This document shows positions 29,325-39,294 of a DNA stretch of 58,958 bases, one piece after another; within the stretch, counting starts at the first letter, position 1; every line of letters begins with the position of its first letter. The notes beneath the pieces were generated by a model that saw nothing but the letters and a program-made list of their open reading frames with translations, had not been told where the DNA came from and did not search any database. The stretch is from Lachnospiraceae bacterium UBA5902 (lineage in GTDB: Bacteria > Bacillota > Clostridia > Lachnospirales > Lachnospiraceae). Location: the NCBI GenBank assembly GCA_002431865.1, contig DJEI01000077.1, forward strand, positions 1 through 58,958. Direction: 5' to 3'. Made by a program: the position numbers and the translations under genes.

Positions 29325-32003
29325 CTATTTTGCGATATTCGCAAGTCTTTCCTTTACCTGCGCCAATGTCTCTGTATACTTCTGCAGCTTTGCGCGCTCT
29401 TCCTCAACCTTTGCTGCAGGTGCCTTATCCACAAACTTTGGATTTGCAAGCATACCAGACGCACGCTTGATCTCTGCCTCCAGCTTTGTCTGTTCCTTCG
29501 TCAGACGCTCGATTTCCTTCTCGATATCCACAAGCTCTGCAAATGGAATGTAGATCGCTGCATCATGGATCACAACGGATACTGCATCATCTGCGATTCC
29601 CGTCTTATCTGCCTGTACATGCACTTCATTTGCATAGCCAAGCATCGCGAAGAAATTCTTACTTGCCTCAAAGATTGCACGGATGTCTTCCTTCGGAGAT
29701 ACAACATAGACACTTGCCTTTCTGCTCGGTGCAACGTTCATCTCTGTACGCACATTACGGATACCACGTACGGCTTCCTTAATCTTATCGACAGCTGCCT
29801 CATCAGCCTTGTAATCAAATGCCTTGTCATATTCCGGCCACTTGGAGATCATGATAGATTCCTCGTCGGTCAGTGTACAGAAGATCTCCTCTGTTACAAA
29901 TGGCATATATGGATGCAACAGCTTCAGACCGGTTGTAAGAACTGTCTTCAATGTCCAGAGTGCTGCAGCCTTTGTCTCGTCTGCATCATCCCAGAGTCTT
30001 GGTTTTACCATCTCGATATACCAGTCACAAAACTCCTCCCACAGGAAATCATAAAGCTTTGATACTGCGATACCAAGCTCGAACTTCTCCATGTTGTCTG
30101 TTACTTCCTGAACCAGATCGTTCATCTTAGATAAGATCCACTTGTCTGCGAGTGTGAAGCCATACTGCTTCATCGCTGCATCGACATCAACGGTCATGGC
30201 AGCATCAATCCCTGTGATATCTGCCTTCTCAATATTCATCATGATAAATCTGGATGCGTTCCAGATCTTATTTGCAAAGTTACGGCTTGACTCGACTCTC
30301 TCCCAGTAGAAACGCATGTCGTTACCCGGTGCATTTCCGGTAATCAGTGTGAGACGGAGCGCATCGGCACCATACTTGTCGATGACCTCCAGCGGATCGA
30401 TACCATTTCCAAGGGACTTACTCATCTTACGTCCCTGATCGTCTCTGACCAGACCGTGGAAGAGTACCGTGTGGAACGGAAGCTTGCCTGTCTGCTCGAT
30501 GGATGAGAATACCATACGGATTACCCAGAAGAAGATAATGTCGTATCCGGTTACAAGTACATCCGTCGGGAAGAAGTAATCCAGGTCTTCCGTCTTATCC
30601 GGCCAGCCAAGTGTAGAGAATGGCCAGAGTGCAGATGAGAACCATGTATCGAGTGTGTCCTCGTCCTGCTTTACATTGTTGCTTCCACATTTTGGACAGG
30701 TGCAGACGGTCTCTTTTGATACGATCGTCTCACCACAATCCTGACAGTAATATGCCGGGATACGGTGTCCCCACCAGAGCTGTCTGGATACACACCAGTC
30801 ACGGATATTATCCAGCCAGTTGTAATAGGTCTTGTCCATACGCTCTGGAATCAGCTTCAGCTTGCCGCTTACAACTGCTTCCTTCGCTGGCTTTGCCATC
30901 TCACTCATCTTGACGAACCACTGTGGCTTTACAAGTGGCTCTACTGTTGTCTTACAACGGTCATGCGTACCAACCATATGCTTGTGTGGTACGACCTTCA
31001 CGAGAAGTCCGAGTGCATCCAGATCAGCAACCATTGCCTTTCTTGCCTCATAACGATCCATGCCTGCGTACTTGCCGCCAAGCTTGTTGATCGTAGCATC
31101 ATCATTCATAATATTGATCTCTTCGAGATTATGACGCTTTCCAACCTCGAAATCGTTCGGATCGTGTGCCGGTGTGATCTTTACACAACCGGTTCCAAAA
31201 TCTTTATCTACATACTCATCGGCGATCACCGGAATCTCACGGTCAGTGAGTGGCAGCTTCAGCATCTTGCCAACGATATCCTTGTATCGCTCGTCCTCCG
31301 GATTTACTGCAACGGCTGTATCACCGAGCAATGTCTCCGGACGTGTGGTTGCGATCTCTACGAATCTTCCTTCCTCGCCAACAACCGGATAATTGATGTG
31401 CCAGAAGAAGCCATCCTGCTCCTCATGTACAACCTCTGCATCGGAAATCGATGTCTGACAAACCGGACACCAGTTTACGATACGGGAACCGCGATACATA
31501 TATCCCTTTTCATACAACTTACAGAATACCTCTGTGACTGCCTTGTTATTTCCTTCATCCATCGTGAAACGCTCACGATCCCAGTCTGCGGATGAGCCCA
31601 GCTTCTTCAACTGATTCACGATCTTGCCGCCATACTCTCTACGCCAGTCCCAGACACGCTCTAAGAACTTCTCACGTCCAAGGTCTTCCTTGTCGATGCC
31701 TTCCTTCTTGAGTGCCTCGATAACCTTAACCTCTGTCGCAATTGCGGCATGGTCGGTTCCCGGCTGCCACAGTGCATTGTAGCCCTGCATACGCTTGAAA
31801 CGGATCAGAATATCCTGCATCGTGTTATCGAGCGCATGTCCCATATGCAACTGTCCGGTAATGTTTGGTGGTGGCATCACGATGGTAAACGGCTTTTTGC
31901 TCCGGTCTACCTCCGCGTGAAAATATTTGTTTGCAACCCATTTGTCATACAGACGCGGTTCAATCTCCGCCGGGTTGTAGTTTTTCTCTAATTCCTTAGC
32001 CAT
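29325..32003 (-). CDS. valS: Valine--tRNA ligase
   Basis: 892 residues from ATG 32003 (GGAGGAAGAAAGAC directly before it); a longer frame adds 17 non-homologous residues. Class I motifs: [17 protein letters not shown] (HIGH) near residue 42 and [15 protein letters not shown] (KMSKS) near 525, with the editing domain ([12 protein letters not shown]) between them, a zinc-like C-x-x-C pattern ([10 protein letters not shown]), and the C-terminal coiled-coil arm ([18 protein letters not shown]). No T-box leader is visible in the 84 bases upstream, unlike many clostridial valS genes, so expression probably depends on the upstream cassette or an unrecognised promoter. Confidence 0.98.
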   Translation of the reverse strand: MAKELEKNYNPAEIEPRLYDKWVANKYFHAEVDRSKKPFTIVMPPPNITGQLHMGHALDNTMQDILIRFKRMQGYNALWQPGTDHAAIATEVKVIEALKKEGIDKEDLGREKFLERVWDWRREYGGKIVNQLKKLGSSADWDRERFTMDEGNNKAVTEVFCKLYEKGYMYRGSRIVNWCPVCQTSISDAEVVHEEQDGFFWHINYPVVGEEGRFVEIATTRPETLLGDTAVAVNPEDERYKDIVGKMLKLPLTDREIPVIADEYVDKDFGTGCVKITPAHDPNDFEVGKRHNLEEINIMNDDATINKLGGKYAGMDRYEARKAMVADLDALGLLVKVVPHKHMVGTHDRCKTTVEPLVKPQWFVKMSEMAKPAKEAVVSGKLKLIPERMDKTYYNWLDNIRDWCVSRQLWWGHRIPAYYCQDCGETIVSKETVCTCPKCGSNNVKQDEDTLDTWFSSALWPFSTLGWPDKTEDLDYFFPTDVLVTGYDIIFFWVIRMVFSSIEQTGKLPFHTVLFHGLVRDDQGRKMSKSLGNGIDPLEVIDKYGADALRLTLITGNAPGNDMRFYWERVESSRNFANKIWNASRFIMMNIEKADITGIDAAMTVDVDAAMKQYGFTLADKWILSKMNDLVQEVTDNMEKFELGIAVSKLYDFLWEEFCDWYIEMVKPRLWDDADETKAAALWTLKTVLTTGLKLLHPYMPFVTEEIFCTLTDEESIMISKWPEYDKAFDYKADEAAVDKIKEAVRGIRNVRTEMNVAPSRKASVYVVSPKEDIRAIFEASKNFFAMLGYANEVHVQADKTGIADDAVSVVIHDAAIYIPFAELVDIEKEIERLTKEQTKLEAEIKRASGMLANPKFVDKAPAAKVEEERAKLQKYTETLAQVKERLANIAK

Positions 32004-32087
32004 GTCTTTCTTCCTCCATATATGAATGATGTCGTGTATGCATAGCACACACAATCAAACTTCTCTTTCCTCTTTGTTTGTATATCT

Positions 32088-33374
32088 TTATAATTCCAGA
32101 TTATAAGTTGCCAGCAGCTCCCGGATATAGCTTTCAATGCCCGGATTCGCTGCAATGCTTGCTTTTAACGCTGCCGTGGCATTCTGCCGGATCTTCTCAC
32201 AGCTTGCCATCTTCTCGCGGATCTTCTGCCGCCGTACATTCAGACCATGCTTGATCTCAACCATCTCCCGCCGGTCAATCAGTGCATTTGTCTGATTTTT
32301 CCAGACCATCGGATCGGTCACGCCGACATCGGAAAGCCGTTTTACCAGCCTGTCACATGCAAGATAGTAGCTTTCACTCACCTGTGAATATTTCTTTGCA
32401 TCGCGCTGCATCTGGTTGTACAGATCCCAGCGGTACATCAGCTCCTTACCGGAATGGACGTCATATTTTTCATAGATATAATCTAATGTATTTGTATTAT
32501 TGACATATTTTGCTTTGACTTTATTCAGTAACGATATGGCACGTTGCAGCTTCGCATCGTTTTCCTGTACGCGCCGGTTGATATTCGCATACCGGATATA
32601 GCACACGACAAAGCAGATCACCGCAATTGTTCCTTCGGTCGCCGCCGGCAGCATCACATCCTTCTTCGCAAGCAGTGCCACCGCAAACAGGGTAATGCTG
32701 ATCAAAATGAACAACACCAGCACAACGATCAGAACGCTTCGAATCCGGTATGCATTATCAGTATCCTCCACACGTGCATATTTCAGATCTTCTTTTTCTC
32801 CCTCGAGATATCCCATGTCGTTTTTCAGCATGGAATCCCGCATCTCCATATCATTTAAGTTCTTGATTGTATCCGGAATATCATCCTCCAGCCGCTGCAT
32901 CGTACGGTACTGCTCTGTTGTAAGCAGATTCTCTGACTCCTGGTATTTGCTGCGGCTGCCATCGAGCAGTTCAATCTCCTTTGCAGTCTCGACGATATCC
33001 TCTGCGAGATTCACCGGCAGTTCCTCGATCCGCTGGATATCAACCAGATAATCGGTCACGAGCTTGTACTCCTGCTTCATATCCTCCATGTAATATTTCG
33101 TATCGACTAACTGTTCACAGAAATCGCCAACGGTCTTTCGCTCTCGATTCGACGATACCGTCTCTTTGACTTCCCGCCGGATCTCCGGATCAACACGTTC
33201 TTTCAGCACCGCTTTTTCCGCGGCCCGCTTCGCCTTTTCCTTATTTCGTTCTGCCCTTGACTGATTCCTGCGCTTTCTGCGTTCTTCCCGCATGCGTTCC
33301 TGTTCTTCAATCAAGGCGTCATATTCGGCATCATCTTCATTCAAGTATGCCTTGATCTTCTGAAACATTCCCAT
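32088..33374 (-). CDS. Coiled-coil protein with central membrane hairpin (gene 4 of the DUF5716/DUF5717 cassette)
   Basis: 428 residues from an ATG that overlaps the preceding stop (TGATG at 33376-33372). Residues about 15-75 are a very basic/acidic helix (REERRKRRNQSRAERNKEKA); coiled coil continues to about 215; two membrane helices (about 222-245 and 252-272) form a hairpin; a second coiled-coil segment follows to the C-terminus. Both ends would lie in the cytoplasm. No family was recognised. Overlap with the TPR-like gene and its place downstream of the actin-like and scaffold genes suggest it anchors that assembly to the membrane (inference). Confidence 0.8.
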   Translation of the reverse strand: MGMFQKIKAYLNEDDAEYDALIEEQERMREERRKRRNQSRAERNKEKAKRAAEKAVLKERVDPEIRREVKETVSSNRERKTVGDFCEQLVDTKYYMEDMKQEYKLVTDYLVDIQRIEELPVNLAEDIVETAKEIELLDGSRSKYQESENLLTTEQYRTMQRLEDDIPDTIKNLNDMEMRDSMLKNDMGYLEGEKEDLKYARVEDTDNAYRIRSVLIVVLVLFILISITLFAVALLAKKDVMLPAATEGTIAVICFVVCYIRYANINRRVQENDAKLQRAISLLNKVKAKYVNNTNTLDYIYEKYDVHSGKELMYRWDLYNQMQRDAKKYSQVSESYYLACDRLVKRLSDVGVTDPMVWKNQTNALIDRREMVEIKHGLNVRRQKIREKMASCEKIRQNATAALKASIAANPGIESYIRELLATYNLEL

Positions 33375-34207
33375 CAAATCGCCTGCTCTCTGAATTCATC
33401 CTTCAATTGTCCAAGTATAATATCCATTCGCTTGTCATAATCGATCATGTCCTTATTCATACGGTTGTATACCGCACGTTGTAACATGGAGAAGATTGTC
33501 ATCTCCCGGACATCCTCGTTGGAATCTCCGATTTCAATCATCAGATTCTCAAAATTATCTTCATCGAGGTCAAACTTCCGCATTTCCTGCTTCAGTGTCG
33601 TAGCATCGTTTCCTGCTGAAAATACGATCAGGTAACTGCGCAGGCTTTCCTCGTTGCCATTTAGCTCATACGCTTTCATAAAATAGCGTTTTGCATCCTC
33701 CACATCCATATTATTGGCAGCCGCCACGCCACGGTTGTGATAGACATTTCCCAGAAATACCTTGTCTGTGATATCCTGCTGGTTGTCCAGAATCTCATCG
33801 TAAATGGATGCCGCCTTGATGTATCTGCGGTAACCAAGATAACTGTCCGCCTTTAATTTCTTGCGCTGGCTTGATGTCAGCCGACGATATTTCTGCCACG
33901 CTTCCACATAGGTTGCAATCTCATCCGGCGTATAATAATCTCCGGCATTCAGGATCTCGACCAGCAGATCCTGTGCAAATGTCGCCTTGTTTGAAAGTGC
34001 CACCAGCTTTGCCGCCAGCTCTGGCATATCCAGCTCATCCCGGATCCAGTCAAACAGCTTCTCAGACAGAGAAGACTTCGAGATCAGCACGGTATTATTG
34101 TAGATATAAAAGCACAGCTCCTCGTAGGTGTTGATCTCCACCTTCGTATTCAGAAAAATAAACGGATGCGATGCTTCCTTTTTTGTACATAAGATAATTT
34201 TTGACAT
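33374..34207 (-). CDS. TPR-like helical protein (gene 3 of the cassette)
   Basis: 277 residues. A short N-terminal beta part (SKIILCTKKEASHPFIFLNT, INTYEELCFYIYNN) precedes helices with tetratricopeptide-like spacing (YIKAASIYDEILDNQQD, LGNVYHNRGVAAANNMDVEDAKRYF with AYELNG). Its start codon overlaps the preceding stop (TAATG) and its stop overlaps the next start (TGATG), so translation of three genes is coupled. TPR proteins usually hold partners together; here the partners are probably the flanking cassette products. No catalytic motif seen. Confidence 0.8.
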   Translation of the reverse strand: MSKIILCTKKEASHPFIFLNTKVEINTYEELCFYIYNNTVLISKSSLSEKLFDWIRDELDMPELAAKLVALSNKATFAQDLLVEILNAGDYYTPDEIATYVEAWQKYRRLTSSQRKKLKADSYLGYRRYIKAASIYDEILDNQQDITDKVFLGNVYHNRGVAAANNMDVEDAKRYFMKAYELNGNEESLRSYLIVFSAGNDATTLKQEMRKFDLDEDNFENLMIEIGDSNEDVREMTIFSMLQRAVYNRMNKDMIDYDKRMDIILGQLKDEFREQAI

Positions 34208-35460
34208 TAAACATCAAACTCCTTACGATAAATCTTGTTCGTGGTCGGGAATAATTTTCCGAATCCAACATCCTTAATGATAAATGCGCCATGATGTGGA
34301 TTCTCAAATTCCACTTCCACAGAGAACTTGGACGTCTTGTTCGGGCGTTTCGGGATTCCATGCAGCTTCACGACCTCCCGCTCTTCCTCCCCGGTTTTCC
34401 GGTTCCGGTATACCAGAGTCAGGGAATCTGTATCATCCAATATAATACTGATCTTTCCATGGATGTTGTACCACTGTCTGCCGCCCAAGGCGATCGGAAT
34501 AAACCGGTCCTCCTCGTCCTCCGAAGAGATGCCGACATCAAAGATCACATTCTCCTTTGTCTCTACAAAATACTTCTTATAAAATTCGCCATATTCACCG
34601 CCAACCGCTTTGTAGCAGGCGCCCTTGGTGTAGATGTTCTGTCCGGCAAATACGCGTCTGCCCTGCGTCAGGAGCTCCCGTGATTTGTTCAGCCATTTCT
34701 CAGAAAAACCAAGTCCGGTCAGGTAAATGGACGAAATGTATGTTTTCTTAGTCTCATTCGCCACAATCTTTGCAAAAGTAATATCCATCAGGATATTGTC
34801 ACCGCCGAAGGCCGCCAGATTGAAATTCTCAGAATAGTCCTCATGCGTGACACTGATCGTGTTCAGCTCATGTCCATGTGAGATATCAATTCTGTAATAA
34901 TGCAGACCATCGGTATTGTAATCAAACAGTCCCACGCTGTTCGTGCGCAGGCTTTCATCCTGATTGAAAATGTAATACAGACCACTGTCAAGATGGCTCG
35001 TAATCTCCACCTGTTCCTTCTCAACACCAAGTTCTTTGTAAAATGTCGAGAGCACACGGAACAGATCCTTGTTGTATTCTGGAATCGTAATGACAAGCTT
35101 CTTTACCGTCGCACCTTCATAACGATACAGAAAAGAATCGACATGCATCTTAAGCATCATCAAAAACAGCTTGCGATAACTGTAACGCGTATTATGCACC
35201 TCAACTGTCTCCTCACTGCGCGCATTCTGAAACAGCTCATCCAACACGATGCCCTGTTCCTTGAAACGTGCCTCGGAAGCTTCGGAGCCAACATACCACT
35301 CTCCGGTCTCCAGGCCGAAGAAAAGAATGTTTGGCATCATATATGTTTCTTTGTTATTTAATTGGTTGACTGTCTCCGGTTCTCGCGAGATATCATTATA
35401 AAAACTAATCTGCGTGGAGTCCGAACACAAATCCATGCCTATATAATACGCCTCTGACAT
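34207..35460 (-). CDS. DUF5716-like protein with actin/Hsp70-type fold (gene 2 of the cassette)
   Basis: 417 residues. The N-terminus YYIGMDLCSDSTQISFYND has the phosphate-1 loop pattern of the actin/Hsp70/hexokinase superfamily, and VGLFDYNTDGLHYYRI near residue 175 resembles a degenerate phosphate-2 loop; VKKLVITIPEY near 118 mimics the Hsp70 segment before it. Residues about 290-417 form a separate beta-rich tail. The glycines of classic loops are partly missing, so ATP binding is likely weak or altered. I recall this family as DUF5716, found beside DUF5717 in Lachnospiraceae; the name is from memory. Starts 65 bases after the 1188-residue gene. Confidence 0.82.
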   Translation of the reverse strand: MSEAYYIGMDLCSDSTQISFYNDISREPETVNQLNNKETYMMPNILFFGLETGEWYVGSEASEARFKEQGIVLDELFQNARSEETVEVHNTRYSYRKLFLMMLKMHVDSFLYRYEGATVKKLVITIPEYNKDLFRVLSTFYKELGVEKEQVEITSHLDSGLYYIFNQDESLRTNSVGLFDYNTDGLHYYRIDISHGHELNTISVTHEDYSENFNLAAFGGDNILMDITFAKIVANETKKTYISSIYLTGLGFSEKWLNKSRELLTQGRRVFAGQNIYTKGACYKAVGGEYGEFYKKYFVETKENVIFDVGISSEDEEDRFIPIALGGRQWYNIHGKISIILDDTDSLTLVYRNRKTGEEEREVVKLHGIPKRPNKTSKFSVEVEFENPHHGAFIIKDVGFGKLFPTTNKIYRKEFDV

Positions 35461-35524
35461 GTCTTCTTCCTTTCGTACTTATATCTATTTCTATGCATTG
35501 CAATCCACAGGTTTCCCCGCGATA

Positions 35525-38500
35525 TTACAGTATACTCAAATTCTCTTCAAACAGATGCACCGTATTCAGATACACATCCAATGTCTCTAACAGTTCATTA
35601 TCCTCACGCATTTCCTGATTGACAAGCATGCTATTGATGATCTCAAAACGGTTCCGGTCTTTGCGGTTAAACGCTTTCGATTTCAGCGACTCGCTTTCAA
35701 CCACATAGGAACTGCCCTGTGTATCATCGGAGATCTCATAGACGAGACGCTCGCCGTGGAACACGACATATTCCTTCACATACATGCCTGGAATCATCTC
35801 ATCGAGAAGCTCTGTCTTGTAAATCAGATTCTGTCTGGAACCAGTATCAAATGCGTACTTCACCGTTACCTGTTTGCCCGGCTCGCTCTTGTAGATCAGA
35901 TAGGTCTTGAGCATGACATCCTGCGGCAGCTTGATAAAGGACTGGAAGCTCTTGTAGAACGGAAGCAGCTTACCTGCATCCATAAACTTGCCAACGGCAT
36001 CCTTGATCCATGTCTTCTGTTCACCTGTATAGCGATCCAGCTTCGAGAAATGATGCAGCATGGACATACGGGAAATCTCATCCTCAATATTGCCCTTCTG
36101 GATTTCCTGATACAGACAGTCAAAAACGCCGCTCGGAATCTGTGCATCCTTGATCAGATAGTTATAACATGCGAACCGCAGAAACGCCTTTACGACCAGT
36201 CCCCGGTTTCTGCCTGCATAATACGCTGTAAAGATATCATAGATGTACTCGACGTTTCCCATCGCGAACATCATCTGTGCCAATGTATTTTCTGCCAGCA
36301 GGGAAATATCTCTGACTCGGTTACGCACCGTCTTGAAAATACCTGCCAGTTCTTCCAGGTCACCCTTATAATGGTTGATGATATATACCAAAATCCGCTC
36401 GTTGACCTTACCGGATTTGTACAGATGAATACAGATGGAAAGCAGATCCTCATTTAAGAATCCGTTGCTATCCTCCACACCATAATCCGCCAGGCGATAC
36501 AGCTCTTCACTGTCGATCTCATCGAAGCCATACAGCTTCACCGCCTGAAATGCCTTGTCGAACATGTTCATATCGACCATGTAAGCAATCATCACACGCG
36601 CATTAGCGTGATTTAAGTATTCAATATCCAGTTTTTCAAGATACTTTGTAAGCACCTCATTATCCAGATTCTCATGGTAATATTCAATAATATTCAGATA
36701 TGCCTGCTGCTTGTAATCATAGGAAATCTCATCGCAATTAACGATATCTCGTGCGGCATTGACCTCGATCGCCTTCTTGAATGTGAAGTCGCCGAGCTGC
36801 TCATAGTTATGCAGCAACACCCGGTAATCCCGTGGACTGTATTTACAGCAGATATCCATATATGCATTTTCGTCTACGATACGCTCCAGCCGGTACGGAA
36901 TAGATCCGGCATAACGGTTGCCTGCGCTATCTTCGAAAATAATGGAAGCCGTATTCGACAGAATCTCCACATATGCCTCGCCATTTACGATTGGCACACG
37001 CTGTACTTCCTCTAATTCCTGATGTGTGACAATCACGGCACGCACACCCTTATTAAAGCAGACAAGCTTCCGACGGAAGATAATATTAATCAGCTTGCTC
37101 GCATAGAGCGGGCTGACGGTTTCCGGCTCTAAGAATTCATCATAAAGTACAGTCAGATCATCGCTGACCTTACCACTGATAATCATATTCTCCATGAAAT
37201 CCTGCATCGTTGTCGCATATTCATGGTACACCTTCATATGCTGGGACTTGTTGTAAATTACATTCGCATACAGGTACGCAAGCTCTTTTTCTGAAAGTGT
37301 ATTCTTATAATTCAGATACATTAAAACTGACTGTGGGATCAGATCGTATCTGGAGAAATTCATACTCTTGACAAAGCACTCATTCAGTCCGATAAATTTC
37401 AGATTGCGTTCGACTGCATCCCGGTAAAACCGATGATACTTGTTGTCCAGTTTACCTGCACTGATCAGCATTGAGCAGATACTTGACAACACTTCATCAC
37501 TCTTTTTCTTGGAGTAAATGCTGTCCATAATCTCAAAAATCTTCGCGTCAAACTGGCGGAACGATGCCGCAAGCTGGATAAATGCCTCGATGACCTCATC
37601 CGACAGATACTGATGGCGCAATCCCCAACGGATCGTTGTAACCTCAAGATCTGTAATATGCTTTAACAACAATGGGTTATTATTTAATACCTCGCAAAGC
37701 TCCATGTACATGAGTGGGCTGTTGTAGCCCTGTTCATACAGATTCTTGACCTCACGGTACAAAGCGGTCTGATCGTTATTGTATGTATCATCCACAAACA
37801 GCAGCAGCCAGAAATAGAAGATCTTATCATCTTCTGTCCGGTAGTTCCGGCGAATCAGTTCTTTCGCCTGTTCGGTCGCGCGTCGATCCTTGCCAACCAT
37901 CGCTTTCAGATACGCATAATAACAACTCTGCTTGTTGTTCATTCCAGAGTTATCCACATCTGCCTCGATACGCAGGAATTCCTGTTCTACCTTCTCCGTC
38001 TCACCCTGCATAATGTTCATATGCATCGTTCCCAGACGGTAGAGATCTTCCTCCGGTACATAACGCGCCAGATTGTTAAATGCGAATAAGGTCGTACTGA
38101 TATATTCGCGCAACTGGATTCTTCCCATACGGTAATCCATATACGTGGTGATCAGCCGCACCTGATTCGACTTAATCAGATGTGTTTTGCTGCCCGGTTT
38201 GGACACTTTTATCTCTTTTTCCGTCGGCTTGGACAAGTTGATCTCAATCTCGATTGTCTGGTAGACATTCTCGATAATGATTCTGCCGGATGTCACACCA
38301 TCCGGAATATTTTCCGGTGATATCAGTACATCCAAAGCGTACAGATTACCATAAAAATCAGCACTTGTGATCACCTTTCTTGCCGGGATAATGAAATCCT
38401 CGGTGGAGCGTACCGTCGAACTGCTGTAGCCCCATGTGTTTTTGCTGATGTTAATTGAAATCTTGGAAAGCTCCTCCGGGAACTCCAGATTGATCTTCGC

Positions 38501-39091
38501 CTTGGATACGGACAGTGTCAGTGCACGTTTTTTATGTACATAGACAAGGAACTCCTCCAAAGCCTGATTGACCGACTGGCTTTCCATCAGACTGTTATAG
38601 ATCTGCTTAATCACCGGATCACGGTTGATGAATGTCCGCTTAAAATCATCGCGCACAAACACACGCGCCGCCTCTGCCCAGTTACTCTCGGCAAGTGTCG
38701 CAAATTTGAAGAGATCATCGATCTTCTGATCTCCGTATTTTACATATGGTGTCGTGATGTCAATGTCATACAGAATCTTAAATTCTCCACCGTCCGTAAT
38801 GACACTGATATGACCTTTGTAATTTTTACCTGCTTCCAGACAGGTTGCATCAAATGTGAATCCGACGTCAAAATTCTTCGCAATAAATGTATGCTGGTTG
38901 AACCGCAGCATATAGCGGCTGTCATACACCATCGCCTTGATGACGTGGTCATTGGTACTGTTCACCGTGAAGACACCCTCATACAAAGTTCCCGATTCTA
39001 TATTCAGTTTTAAAAACTTCTCTGATATCGCTACCTCAGGCCGGTCTACCTGAAATTCGCCCTTTGCGTAATGTTCTACTATCGCCTTCAT
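35525..39091 (-). CDS. DUF5717-like giant scaffold protein (gene 1 of the cassette)
   Basis: 1188 residues. Residues about 1-300 look like two Ig-like beta sandwiches (LNIESGTLYEGVFTVNSTND; INISKNTWGYSSSTVRS) around a helical segment. About 310-690 is an alpha-solenoid with irregular TPR-like helices; about 690-780 is another beta domain; 780-1080 is more solenoid; the last 100 residues are beta-rich and end in LYLNTVHLFEENL. No signal peptide or membrane helix is seen, so it is cytoplasmic. I recall the family as DUF5717. It is first in the operon behind a consensus promoter. Function unknown; a protein-binding scaffold for the actin-like partner is the best reading. Confidence 0.82.
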   Translation of the reverse strand: MKAIVEHYAKGEFQVDRPEVAISEKFLKLNIESGTLYEGVFTVNSTNDHVIKAMVYDSRYMLRFNQHTFIAKNFDVGFTFDATCLEAGKNYKGHISVITDGGEFKILYDIDITTPYVKYGDQKIDDLFKFATLAESNWAEAARVFVRDDFKRTFINRDPVIKQIYNSLMESQSVNQALEEFLVYVHKKRALTLSVSKAKINLEFPEELSKISINISKNTWGYSSSTVRSTEDFIIPARKVITSADFYGNLYALDVLISPENIPDGVTSGRIIIENVYQTIEIEINLSKPTEKEIKVSKPGSKTHLIKSNQVRLITTYMDYRMGRIQLREYISTTLFAFNNLARYVPEEDLYRLGTMHMNIMQGETEKVEQEFLRIEADVDNSGMNNKQSCYYAYLKAMVGKDRRATEQAKELIRRNYRTEDDKIFYFWLLLFVDDTYNNDQTALYREVKNLYEQGYNSPLMYMELCEVLNNNPLLLKHITDLEVTTIRWGLRHQYLSDEVIEAFIQLAASFRQFDAKIFEIMDSIYSKKKSDEVLSSICSMLISAGKLDNKYHRFYRDAVERNLKFIGLNECFVKSMNFSRYDLIPQSVLMYLNYKNTLSEKELAYLYANVIYNKSQHMKVYHEYATTMQDFMENMIISGKVSDDLTVLYDEFLEPETVSPLYASKLINIIFRRKLVCFNKGVRAVIVTHQELEEVQRVPIVNGEAYVEILSNTASIIFEDSAGNRYAGSIPYRLERIVDENAYMDICCKYSPRDYRVLLHNYEQLGDFTFKKAIEVNAARDIVNCDEISYDYKQQAYLNIIEYYHENLDNEVLTKYLEKLDIEYLNHANARVMIAYMVDMNMFDKAFQAVKLYGFDEIDSEELYRLADYGVEDSNGFLNEDLLSICIHLYKSGKVNERILVYIINHYKGDLEELAGIFKTVRNRVRDISLLAENTLAQMMFAMGNVEYIYDIFTAYYAGRNRGLVVKAFLRFACYNYLIKDAQIPSGVFDCLYQEIQKGNIEDEISRMSMLHHFSKLDRYTGEQKTWIKDAVGKFMDAGKLLPFYKSFQSFIKLPQDVMLKTYLIYKSEPGKQVTVKYAFDTGSRQNLIYKTELLDEMIPGMYVKEYVVFHGERLVYEISDDTQGSSYVVESESLKSKAFNRKDRNRFEIINSMLVNQEMREDNELLETLDVYLNTVHLFEENLSIL

Positions 39092-39175
39092 GGTATCTCC
39101 TTTATTTCTTGGCTTCGCACTGAAAACCTACTTGTCATTCGTCTATTTGATAGGTATAATTATCTATATGAGGGT

Positions 39176-39191
39176 ATAGTTCACCCACTAT
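39176..39191. promoter_or_regulatory. Short inverted repeat in the cassette leader
   Basis: ATAGT (39176-39180) and ACTAT (39187-39191) flank TCACCC, about 14-30 bases downstream of the predicted start point of the DUF5717 operon. Possibly an operator; short enough to be chance. Confidence 0.25.
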
Positions 39192-39211
39192 CCCCTTTTA
39201 ACACATATCAC

Positions 39212-39240
39212 ATTATAACAAACCCCCTTTCTTTTTTCAA
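39212..39240 (-). promoter_or_regulatory. Sigma-A promoter of the DUF5717/DUF5716 cassette
   Basis: On the minus strand TTGAAA (39240-39235), 17-base spacer, perfect TATAAT (39217-39212). The start point near 39205 gives a leader of about 113 bases before the first gene. Confidence 0.85.
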
Positions 39241-39294
39241 GACAGGGATATAAATGGTTTAGTTTCTAATTATTAGGATTATTAGGAGGGAAAT

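Noticed and set aside
30620..31595. Long plus-strand frames opposite valS
   Set aside because: They are shadows of the valS coding strand with no family likeness and no ribosome sites.
32004..32087. T-box riboswitch upstream of valS
   Set aside because: Only 84 bases are available and no T-box sequence (TGGN-type) or specifier stem was seen; trpS and proS leaders also lack one.
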